From DATGHS01 sp035307785 (lineage in GTDB: Bacteria > Planctomycetota > Planctomycetia > Gemmatales > Gemmataceae), in NCBI GenBank assembly GCA_035307785.1, contig DATGHS010000006.1, positions 1-9,387 on the forward strand: a stretch of 9,387 bases of DNA, given 5' to 3'. Each line of letters starts with the position of its first letter. Within the stretch, counting starts at the first letter, position 1. Both the position numbers and the translations under genes were made by a program. Positions 1 to 6,050 of this stretch are shown here, one piece after another. Under the pieces are notes generated by a model, which was given only the letters and a program-made list of their open reading frames with translations, did no database searches and had not been told where the DNA came from.

Positions 1-1
1 A

Positions 2-880
2 GGCTTCGTCATTCGCGAACTCACGCACATCCCAAGCAACTATCGTTCACGCACATCGCTGGATGAGTATCTAGCGGAGAACGGCATTATCGGCCTGGAA
101 GGGATCGACACGCGGTCCCTGGTTCGCCGGCTGCGCGTGCGGGGCGTGATGACCGGCGTGCTCTCGACGACTGATCTCGATGACGCTTCGCTGGTGCACA
201 AAGCGCAAACGCGGCCTAGCCTTGTTGGCCGCGACCTCGTGAAAGAAGTGGTGCCGGAGAAGCCCTTCCAGTGGACGGAAGGCTTCGCCAGTCCGCTGGC
301 CACACACATTCCACCGCGGCCGCTCGACCGGCATGTGGTCGCGCTAGACTTCGGCATGAAGTGGAACATCCTGCGCTGCCTGGCTCAGGTCGGTTGCAAG
401 GTAACGGTGCTGCCCGGCACGGCAACGGCCGAGCAAGTGCTCGCCCAGAAGCCCGATGGCATCTTCCTTTCCAACGGCCCGGGCGATCCGGAGCCCCTGC
501 ATTATGCCCAAAAGACGATTCGCGAACTCGTCGGCAAGAAGCCGATCTTCGGAATTTGCCTCGGGCATCAGTTGCTCGGGCTCGCGCTAGGCGCGAAGAC
601 GTTCAAGCTCAAGTTTGGCCATCGCGGGGCCAATCAGCCGGTGCTCAACGAGCGCACGAAGCAGGTGGAAATCACGACTCAGAACCACGGCTTTGCGATT
701 GATACCGTGACACTGCCACCGGAATTGATTCCTACGCACAAGAACCTGAACGACGGTACGCTCGAAGGCATGCGGCATCGCTCACTGCCCATCTTCAGCG
801 TGCAGTATCATCCCGAAGCCTCGGCCGGTCCGCATGATAGCAGCTATCTTTTCGAAGAGTTTCGCAAGCTGATCGGTTAA
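2..880 (+). CDS. carA: Carbamoyl-phosphate synthase small (glutaminase) chain, 5'-truncated by the window edge
   Basis: This is the glutamine-hydrolysing subunit of carbamoyl-phosphate synthase. It passes ammonia to the large subunit CarB for arginine and pyrimidine synthesis in the cytoplasm. The visible part is 292 residues. Family members are about 380, so roughly the first 90 are outside the window. The fragment opens inside the CarA-specific N-terminal domain (SNYRSRTSLDEYL, then GLEGIDTRSLVRRLR). A class I glutamine amidotransferase domain follows: LDFGMKWNILR, SNGPGDPEP, the nucleophile loop GICLGHQLLG (Cys at codon 557-559), TQNHGFAID, and SVQYHPEASAGP with the His and Glu of the triad. 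All three catalytic residues are present and the C-terminus is of normal form, ending in TAA at 878-880. A GTG at 137 is internal, because homology continues upstream of it. CarB is not immediately downstream, so carA and carB are not adjacent here. The identification is very secure. Confidence 0.97.
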   Translation, partial: GFVIRELTHIPSNYRSRTSLDEYLAENGIIGLEGIDTRSLVRRLRVRGVMTGVLSTTDLDDASLVHKAQTRPSLVGRDLVKEVVPEKPFQWTEGFASPLATHIPPRPLDRHVVALDFGMKWNILRCLAQVGCKVTVLPGTATAEQVLAQKPDGIFLSNGPGDPEPLHYAQKTIRELVGKKPIFGICLGHQLLGLALGAKTFKLKFGHRGANQPVLNERTKQVEITTQNHGFAIDTVTLPPELIPTHKNLNDGTLEGMRHRSLPIFSVQYHPEASAGPHDSSYLFEEFRKLIG

Positions 881-982
881 TGCACGGCCTTTCCTTTCCC
901 CTTTGGCCGCTCGATAGTGTCATTTGGGAGCCAGTAATCCGCATTGTTAAGCCGGGAAAGATAGCGAAAGTTTGCTTGCTGG

Positions 983-1044
983 ATTCATTGCAAGAAGATC
1001 ATTTCATTGCAGCAATTCATTGCAAAAACCTCGTTTCATTGCAG
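983..1044. repeat. Two-unit direct repeat with four TTCATTGCA motifs
   Basis: TTCATTGCA occurs exactly at 984-992, 1003-1011, 1016-1024 and 1035-1043, with start-to-start spacings of 19, 13 and 19. This equals two copies of a 30-base unit (983-1012 and 1015-1044) with a 32-base period. Twenty-six of 30 positions match, and all four mismatches fall in the spacer between motifs. A near match in inverted orientation, TGCAATCAA, follows at 1071-1079. Conservation limited to the motifs suggests either binding sites upstream of treZ or a tandem duplication that has since drifted. No regulator is known to me for this motif. Confidence 0.75.
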
Positions 1045-1091
1045 TCGCGCCCCCCTTTTTGCTGCAACGATGCAATCAATCCGCTATTTGT

Positions 1092-1155
1092 GCCACGCTC
1101 ACCCGCATGGATGCCGATGAGCATGCTCATCGGCATCCATGCGGGTGAGCGTGGC
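1092..1155. repeat. Perfect 64-bp palindrome without a loop
   Basis: The 32 bases at 1092-1123 are the exact reverse complement of those at 1124-1155. The dyad axis lies between 1123 and 1124 (centre GCATGC) and there is no spacer. Pairing is broken at 1091/1156 but resumes for two bases beyond. It can form a cruciform in DNA or a very stable hairpin in the treZ leader RNA. It has no downstream U-tract in either direction, so it is not a classical intrinsic terminator. It could be a dispersed repeat, a protein-binding dyad or, less likely, an assembly fold-back. Confidence 0.9.
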
Positions 1156-1171
1156 CCAGTTCGTTCTCGAT

Positions 1172-1199
1172 ACCTCACCCCGACCCTCTTCCCAAGAGG
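1172..1199. repeat. Degenerate CCTCACCCCGACCCT-type intergenic repeat with short hairpin
   Basis: The stretch starts with CCTCACCCCGACCCT and continues into a CCTCTT/AAGAGG stem (1185-1190 with 1194-1199) with a CCC loop. From memory, it resembles a common family of intergenic bacterial repeats of the form CCCTCACCCC-GCCCTCTCCC. This copy appears decayed. The family assignment is from recall, not a search. Confidence 0.35.
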
Positions 1200-1285
1200 A
1201 CAGGCGGCAATCCCGCACGCCACGTTCTCGCTCGCGTCATAGAATAGCGCGCAGAGGCACAACTTCGATTGGGCTGCAATTCCCC

Positions 1286-1290
1286 AGGGA
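1286..1290 (+). promoter_or_regulatory. Ribosome-binding site of treZ
   Basis: AGGGA lies 4 bases before the ATG at 1295 and fixes the treZ start there. The longer open frame starting at GTG 1139 begins inside the 64-bp palindrome and has no such site. Confidence 0.6.
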
Positions 1291-1294
1291 GACT

Positions 1295-3184
1295 ATGGCC
1301 CTGCCACGCAGGTTACCCGTTGGCGCAGAAATACTGGAAGAACGCGGCGTTCATTTTCGTGTGTGGGCGCCGAAACGACAGAAAGTCGAAGTGATCTTGG
1401 AAGGCAGCGCGGCAAAGTCCGTGCAACTCGAACCGGAACCGGGAGGATATTTCTCCGGATTCGCGGTCGGGGTTGGCACCGGTGCACGTTATCGTTTCCG
1501 CCTCGACGGTGAGCATAACCTTTATCCCGATCCTGCGTCGCGCTATCAGCCCGAAGGGCCGCATGGCCCGTCACAAGTCATCGATCCGCACACTTTCACA
1601 TGGACCGATAAGGGGTGGCACGGCCATGATTTGAAAGGCAAGATCGTTTACGAAATGCACGTCGGCACCTTCACATGGGAAGGAACCTGGGCCGCCGCGA
1701 TCGAGCAATTGCCGGAATTAGCAAACATCGGCATTACTTGCATCGAGGTCATGCCGGTGGCCGACTTCGCCGGTAGCTTCGGCTGGGGTTATGACGGCGT
1801 CAACCTCTTCGCTCCCACGCGGCTCTATGGCACACCGGATGATTTTCGGCACTTCATCAATCGCGCTCACAAATTGAATCTCTCGGTAATTCTCGACGTG
1901 GTTTACAACCATTTCGGGCCCGACGGCAACTACATCACCCAGTTTGCCGACGACTATTTGGCAAAGAAAGCCACCGATTGGGGCGACGCCATTAATTTCG
2001 ATGGCCCGAATAGCGGCCCGGTGCGCGAGTTTTACGTTACCAACGCGCGTTACTGGATCGAGGAGTTTCATCTCGACGGCTTGCGCCTCGACGCCACGCA
2101 GCAAATCTTTGATACTTCCACGCCCCACATTCTTGCTGAAATCAGCAAAGCCGTGCGCATTGCGGGGAAAAACCGCAAGACCTTCATTGTGGCCGAGAAC
2201 GAGCCGCAAGAGGTGCGCCTGATTCGGCCATATGAACAAGGCGGCTACGGCATCGACGCGCTCTGGAACGACGATTTTCATCACAGCGCCATGGTCGCAC
2301 TCACCGGCCGGAACGAGGCGTATTACACCGATTACCTGGGCAACCCTGAGGAGTTTATTGCCGCCGTGAAGTGGGGCTACCTGTATCAGGGGCAGCGTTA
2401 TCGCTGGCAAAAGAAGCGTCGCGGCACACCGGCATTGGACATCGCGCCGGCTCACTTCGTCAATTTTTTGCAGAATCACGATCAGATTGCCAATTCCGGC
2501 CGCGGGGTGCGTTGCCATCTGCTCAGCAGTCCCGGGCGTTACAAAGCGATGACAGCGCTCTTACTATTAGCGCCGAGCACGCCGATGCTCTTCCAGGGCC
2601 AGGAATTTGCGGCCTCGGCACCGTTCCATTTTTTCGCCGAGCATCACACGGAGCTGAACAAGCTCGTCCACGCGGGCCGGATTGAGTTCATGAAGCAGTT
2701 TGCGAGTCTGACGTCGCCGGAAAGCAAGGACTTGATCCCGAACCCCAGCAACCCGCAGACTTTTCGGCGTTGCAAGCTCAATTTTTCTGAGCGGCAAAAG
2801 CACCCAAGTGATTATGCCCTGCACCGCGACCTGTTGCGGCTGCGGCGCGAAGATCCTGCCTTCCAGTCTCAGACTCATCGGGGCGTCGATGGAGCGGTGC
2901 TGGCCGACGGAGCGTTTGTCTTGCGCTTTTTCGTCGAACACGATGCCGACCGCTTGCTGATCGTGAATCTGGGGCGCGACCGCGATCTCGACCCGGCGCC
3001 ACAGCCGCTGCTGGCGCCGCCGGAGAACAGCGAATGGCATCTGCTCTGGTCGAGCGAGAGCACGGCGTACGGCGGCAACGGCGCTCTGGAGCCGGAGCTC
3101 GACGGACAATGGCACATCCCCGGCGAATCGGCATGGGTGCTGAAGCCGCGGAAGAGAGCAGTGAAGGAGGAAGGTCATGGCTGA
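1295..3184 (+). CDS. treZ: Malto-oligosyltrehalose trehalohydrolase (GH13)
   Basis: This enzyme hydrolyses the alpha-1,4 bond next to the trehalose end of malto-oligosyltrehalose, releasing free trehalose (EC 3.2.1.141, TreY/TreZ pathway, cytoplasmic). The product is 629 residues, within the normal range. Residues 8-100 form an immunoglobulin-like N-terminal domain (VHFRVWAPKRQKVEVILEG). The GH13 barrel follows with all four conserved regions: DVVYNHFGPDGNY (201-213), DGLRLDATQQIFD with nucleophile Asp266, FIVAENEP with acid/base Glu301, and FLQNHDQIANSGRG with Asp396. The spacing of these residues closely follows that of the archaeal TreZ enzymes. TreZ-type hallmarks are DAT after the nucleophile and NHDQIAN in region IV, which argue against a glycogen branching enzyme. 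Its TGA stop overlaps the next gene by 8 bases. TreY, which makes the substrate, is not in the window. Confidence 0.93.
   Translation: MALPRRLPVGAEILEERGVHFRVWAPKRQKVEVILEGSAAKSVQLEPEPGGYFSGFAVGVGTGARYRFRLDGEHNLYPDPASRYQPEGPHGPSQVIDPHTFTWTDKGWHGHDLKGKIVYEMHVGTFTWEGTWAAAIEQLPELANIGITCIEVMPVADFAGSFGWGYDGVNLFAPTRLYGTPDDFRHFINRAHKLNLSVILDVVYNHFGPDGNYITQFADDYLAKKATDWGDAINFDGPNSGPVREFYVTNARYWIEEFHLDGLRLDATQQIFDTSTPHILAEISKAVRIAGKNRKTFIVAENEPQEVRLIRPYEQGGYGIDALWNDDFHHSAMVALTGRNEAYYTDYLGNPEEFIAAVKWGYLYQGQRYRWQKKRRGTPALDIAPAHFVNFLQNHDQIANSGRGVRCHLLSSPGRYKAMTALLLLAPSTPMLFQGQEFAASAPFHFFAEHHTELNKLVHAGRIEFMKQFASLTSPESKDLIPNPSNPQTFRRCKLNFSERQKHPSDYALHRDLLRLRREDPAFQSQTHRGVDGAVLADGAFVLRFFVEHDADRLLIVNLGRDRDLDPAPQPLLAPPENSEWHLLWSSESTAYGGNGALEPELDGQWHIPGESAWVLKPRKRAVKEEGHG
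3164..3170 (+). promoter_or_regulatory. Strong ribosome-binding site of the debranching enzyme, inside treZ
   Basis: AAGGAGG lies inside the last codons of treZ, 6 bases before ATG 3177. A second in-frame ATG at 3186 sits 15 bases away, too far, so 3177 is preferred. The arrangement implies translational coupling to treZ. Confidence 0.75.
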
Positions 3185-5225
3185 CATGGTGCGCGTAATC
3201 TCATGCGAGCCGAATGGACCACAGAATCTGCGCTGTCTTTTGGAACACGAATGGCTCATCACCAACGGCCTGGGCGGCTATGCCTCCGGCACGATCTGCG
3301 GCGCGGCCACGCGGCGGTATCACGGCTTGCTGGTCGCGGCGCACCCGGCCCCGCTGGGCCGCCTGATGATGTTCAACCACTTGTTCGAATACATCCGCCT
3401 GCCGAACTACCGCACGATCCAATTCGGCGGTGTGGAACGCAAGGGCGGGCAACTGGAACTGCACGGCACCGATTACCTCGTGGAATTCCGCCTGGAGCAA
3501 GGTCTTCCGGTTTGGGTCTACGAACTTCCCGGCTATCGTATTGAAAAGCGCATTGTCCTGACGCACCAGCAAAACACCGTGTTCATTCATTACCGGATGA
3601 TCAGCGGCGGCGACAACGGCACAGTGCGCTTGAAGCTGCGCCCTGCGGTCCACTTCCGCGGTCACGACGCCCCGGTGAGCGACGATGAAACCACGCCGTA
3701 CAAAGTAACAGCGGTCAGCAATCGCTACGAGTTATCGCGTGGGCAAAACTTCCCGCCACTGCGCATGTTTCTCTATGGCCAGCGGACGGCGTTCACATTC
3801 GAGGGCCAGAACCTTTCGGACATCCGCTTTCGCGCGGAGGAGAGCCGGGGCTACGAATCCGTCGGCAGCTTTTGGAGTCCCGGCCAATTTCGGGCGGATC
3901 TGAAAAAAGACAGCGACGTGGCTCTCGTGGCTTCGACCGACGGTTGGGACACCATCCTGGCCCTGCCGCCGGATGAAGCCATCCAATCGGAGCATCAGCG
4001 CCGCAAACGGCTGCTGAATCTCGCCAATCCCACAGCCAAGCAAGGACTGGCGGCCGAAATGGTGTTGGCAGCGGATCAGTTTATCATCACGCCGGCGGGA
4101 CGCGTGGAAGACGCGGCGCGAGCACGGGCGGCGGGCGACGAGGTGCGCACGGTCATCGCAGGCTACTACTGGTTCACCGATTGGGGCCGCGACACGATGG
4201 TCAGTCTGGAAGGGCTTACTCTCATGACCGGCCGGCGGATCGAGGCCCGCTTCATTCTGCGCACCTTCGCCTATTACATTCGCGATGGCTTAATTCCCAA
4301 CCTCTTTCCCGAGGGCGAACGCGGCGGGCTGTATCACACGGCCGACGCCACGCTCTGGTTCTTTCATGCGGTTTATCGCTACGTGCAGCTCACCGGCGAC
4401 CGCGACACACTCCTCTTGATCCTCCCGAAGTTCATCGCCATCCTGGAGCATCACGTTCGCGGCACGCGCTTTCATATCGGAGTTGATCAAAAAGATTGGC
4501 TGCTCCACCAGGGAGCGGAGGGCTACCAGCTCACCTGGATGGATGCAAAGGTGGGCGACTGGGTGGTGACACCGCGGCGCGGCAAGGCGGTCGAGATCAA
4601 CGCGCTCTGGTACAACGCGCTGCGGTTGACTGAGGAATGGCTCCGGCAAGAGAGCGGCGAAGCCGCTGCCAAGCCGTTCGCCGAACAGGCTGATCATGTC
4701 TACCGCTCGTTCAATGAGCGCTTCTGGTATCCCCAAGGCGGGTATCTGTACGATGTGGTCGATGGCGAAAATGGCCTCAACGACACTTCCTGCCGGCCGA
4801 ACCAGGTGTTCGCTATTTCGCTGGATCATCCGGTTTTGGTCCGTGAGCGCTGGGGTCCGGTAATGCACGTAGTCCAAAAGAAGTTACTCACCCCGGTCGG
4901 GCTGCGCTCGCTTTCACCCGACAACCCGGACTACAAGCCCCAGTACTACGGGGACCTGCGATCCCGGGATGCCGCCTACCACCAGGGCACCGTGTGGGCT
5001 TGGCTGATTGGCCCGTTTATCGACGCCTGGCTGCGACTACACCCCAACGACAAGGCCGGTGCCCGGCAATTTTTGCAGGCGTTCGATCAACATCTTAGCG
5101 AAGCGGGCATTGGCTCAATCAGCGAAGTTTTCGATGCCGAGGACCCCTATACACCGCGCGGCTGCATCGCCCAGGCCTGGAGCGTGGCTGAAGTGCTGCG
5201 GGCGCTCGTCAAGACTGCAGAGTAG
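3177..5225 (+). CDS. Glycogen debranching enzyme, amylo-alpha-1,6-glucosidase type (GH133-like)
   Basis: Predicted to cleave alpha-1,6 branch points in glycogen and yield linear malto-oligosaccharides. The product is 682 residues, typical of the short bacterial/archaeal form. Residues 20-240 are the N-terminal beta-rich domain, with the signature WLITNGLGGYASGT (26-39) followed by RRYHGLLVA. The (alpha/alpha)6 catalytic domain starts near 290. It shows WFTDWGRDTMVSLEGL (332-347), NLFPEGERGGLYHTADATLW (375-394), TWMDAKVGDWVVTPRRGKAVEINALWYNAL with residues 453-482, SRDAAYHQGTVWAWLIGPF (596-614) and ISEVFDAEDPYTPRGCIAQAWS (648-669). Family catalytic acids are Asp/Glu within these blocks, and the RD and SE motifs are present. 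There is no N-terminal 4-alpha-glucanotransferase domain as in eukaryotic enzymes. It overlaps treZ by 8 bases. The TAG stop lies inside the inverted repeat that follows. Confidence 0.93.
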   Translation: MADMVRVISCEPNGPQNLRCLLEHEWLITNGLGGYASGTICGAATRRYHGLLVAAHPAPLGRLMMFNHLFEYIRLPNYRTIQFGGVERKGGQLELHGTDYLVEFRLEQGLPVWVYELPGYRIEKRIVLTHQQNTVFIHYRMISGGDNGTVRLKLRPAVHFRGHDAPVSDDETTPYKVTAVSNRYELSRGQNFPPLRMFLYGQRTAFTFEGQNLSDIRFRAEESRGYESVGSFWSPGQFRADLKKDSDVALVASTDGWDTILALPPDEAIQSEHQRRKRLLNLANPTAKQGLAAEMVLAADQFIITPAGRVEDAARARAAGDEVRTVIAGYYWFTDWGRDTMVSLEGLTLMTGRRIEARFILRTFAYYIRDGLIPNLFPEGERGGLYHTADATLWFFHAVYRYVQLTGDRDTLLLILPKFIAILEHHVRGTRFHIGVDQKDWLLHQGAEGYQLTWMDAKVGDWVVTPRRGKAVEINALWYNALRLTEEWLRQESGEAAAKPFAEQADHVYRSFNERFWYPQGGYLYDVVDGENGLNDTSCRPNQVFAISLDHPVLVRERWGPVMHVVQKKLLTPVGLRSLSPDNPDYKPQYYGDLRSRDAAYHQGTVWAWLIGPFIDAWLRLHPNDKAGARQFLQAFDQHLSEAGIGSISEVFDAEDPYTPRGCIAQAWSVAEVLRALVKTAE

Positions 5226-5285
5226 GTCAGGCTTTCCAGCCTGAGGCAGTGAAAGGAAGTCAGGCTGGAAAGCCTGACCTACTCT
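5219..5285. repeat. REP-like 26-bp perfect inverted repeat with nested hairpins
   Basis: Positions 5219-5244 pair perfectly with 5260-5285 across a 15-base loop. Each arm can also fold by itself: TCAGGCT/AGCCTGA with loop TTCC (5227-5244) and TCAGGCT/AGCCTGA with loop GGAA (5260-5277). So one long hairpin or two short ones are possible. The stop codon of the debranching gene (5223-5225) lies in the left arm. I recall AGGTCAGGCTTTCCAGCCTG as a motif repeated in planctomycete genomes, but this was not searched. No T-run follows, so any terminator function would be unconventional. mRNA 3'-end protection is plausible. Confidence 0.85.
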
Positions 5286-5398
5286 TCATTCTGAATTCGG
5301 CATAAGGTTTGCATTCTCCCTTCTTACTTGCCCCCCACGGGAGGGGCCCAATGATTTGCTTTTCTGGTCCGTTCATTGGCGCCTGGGAGCATCCGACC

Positions 5399-5632
5399 AT
5401 GCCTTTAACTAAACGAGAAGCTGAGATCCGCAATAAACCGCTGCGCAGCGAAGCCGGCGCACCGCCAATTTGGAACCATGTTCAGGACAAAATCGATCAA
5501 AGCGTCGTCTTTACTCTGCCATCTGGCCCCGGCCATGCGATTTCCGGCCCAGTCGAGGAGACAGCGCATTTGAGCAGCCGAGTTATTACACTTGGGAACG
5601 GCGCTTCCACATGGGAAGCAGATTTGCCGTAG
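5399..5632 (+). CDS. Small hypothetical protein, doubtful
   Basis: An open frame of 77 residues starts MPLTKREAEIRNKPLRS and contains PPIWNHVQDKIDQSVVFTLP. It has no membrane segment, signal peptide or motif I recognise. A GGGAG at 5385-5389 lies 9 bases before the ATG, a usable ribosome-binding site, and codon use is not obviously aberrant. The frame is also open upstream to a start at 5309, but that part (HSPFLLAPHGRGP) crosses a C/G-rich hairpin (5330-5347) and looks non-coding. A stem-loop follows the TAG stop by 23 bases. It may be a small orphan protein, a remnant, or chance. No function can be proposed. Confidence 0.35.
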   Translation: MPLTKREAEIRNKPLRSEAGAPPIWNHVQDKIDQSVVFTLPSGPGHAISGPVEETAHLSSRVITLGNGASTWEADLP

Positions 5633-5655
5633 TGGCTCGGCTCATTGGGGAATCG

Positions 5656-5679
5656 TAGCGGAATTCGCTAGAATTCCGC
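5656..5679. promoter_or_regulatory. Two mutually exclusive stem-loops before the small membrane protein gene
   Basis: GCGGAATTC (5658-5666) pairs with GAATTCCGC (5671-5679) across loop GCTA. Alternatively TAGCG (5656-5660) pairs with CGCTA (5666-5670) across loop GAATT. The two folds share bases and cannot coexist. The larger stem is followed by CCTTCTCC rather than a T-run, so an intrinsic terminator is doubtful. The same stretch contains TAGAAT (5669-5674), a possible -10 hexamer. Confidence 0.5.
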
Positions 5680-5728
5680 CCTTCTCCAAGCAGAACAGTA
5701 GCCCGTTAAAGCATGAGCATTGAATAAG

Positions 5729-6007
5729 ATGGGCCGAATCATTGTTATTCTAGCGATTGGCTTGAGCTTGTCGTTGGCGGGCATCGCCCTGGTTTTGAGC
5801 GCGCATGAACTTGCGACCACCTGGCAAAGCTTGGGGCCGAACGCGTGGGGCGGTCAGACGGACCCGGGGAAGGAAGCTAACTATCGGGCGCTCGGATTTG
5901 GAATTCTGCTTTTCGGCCTTTTGCTCGACGCTTTCACGGCCCATCGCTGGCTTAACAACGATAAGGATTTCCGTACGCAGCCTTCCGAACCGGTGGCTGT
6001 CGATTAG
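5729..6007 (+). CDS. Small two-helix inner-membrane protein, function unknown
   Basis: A 92-residue protein starts MGRIIVILAIGLSLSLAG. Two hydrophobic segments are visible, about residues 4-24 (IIVILAIGLSLSLAGIALVL) and about 54-71 (ALGFGILLFGLLLDAFTA). A hydrophilic linker between them contains a Gly/Pro-rich patch (LGPNAWGGQTDPGKEANYR), and the C-terminal tail is charged (NNDKDFRTQPSEP). The composition is that of a genuine membrane protein, which makes the reading frame credible. No good Shine-Dalgarno precedes ATG 5729, and a TTG nine bases earlier (5720) is an alternative start. It ends 43 bases before the amine oxidase gene and may share its transcript. I do not recognise a family. Confidence 0.65.
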   Translation: MGRIIVILAIGLSLSLAGIALVLSAHELATTWQSLGPNAWGGQTDPGKEANYRALGFGILLFGLLLDAFTAHRWLNNDKDFRTQPSEPVAVD

Positions 6008-6050
6008 TCGCCCAAACGAGCGCGCAGTTAGAATTCCCCTTCATCTCTTT

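Larger units (their letters stand above)
881..1294. other. 414-base intergenic region with repeats, no credible gene
   Basis: No protein-like ORF is found between carA and treZ. Open frames through here run across the palindrome and have no family-like composition. From left to right the region holds a weak CGGCC/GGCCG stem (885-909) with no clear terminator, the TTCATTGCA array (984-1043), a C-run followed by T-run (1050-1060), a related inverted motif TGCAATCAA (1071-1079), the 64-bp perfect palindrome (1092-1155), a degenerate repeat (1172-1199) and a TAGAAT hexamer (1240-1245) before the treZ ribosome-binding site. A promoter for treZ should lie here, but no -35/-10 pair can be called with confidence. 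Confidence 0.7.

Noticed and set aside
984..1043. Repeated TTCATTGCA considered as a CRISPR array
   Set aside because: Motif of 9 bases with 4-10 base spacers, far below CRISPR repeat and spacer lengths, and no cas genes nearby.
880..1242. Open + strand frame of 120 codons starting at the carA stop
   Set aside because: It runs through the repeat array and the palindrome, has no ribosome-binding site, and contains no recognisable protein composition.
1017..1262. Open - strand frame of 81 codons over the palindrome
   Set aside because: It shares a peptide with the + strand frame only because the palindrome reads identically on both strands; no start signal.
1139..1294. Longer treZ start at GTG 1139
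   Set aside because: The extra 52 residues are Arg/Ser-rich and unlike TreZ, begin inside the palindrome, and lack a ribosome-binding site; ATG 1295 has AGGGA.
1718..2518. Long - strand frame (266 codons) opposite treZ
   Set aside because: Antisense shadow of a well-identified gene in GC-rich DNA; no family motifs. The same holds for 4290-4877 and 6426-6944.
5219..5285. Inverted repeat as a classical intrinsic terminator
   Set aside because: The stem is long and stable but is followed by TCATTCTGAATT rather than a T-run, and its nested hairpins fit a REP-like element better.
5805..6050. Upstream extension of the amine oxidase frame
   Set aside because: It overlaps the membrane protein gene in another frame, and the family's FAD motif begins right after ATG 6051.
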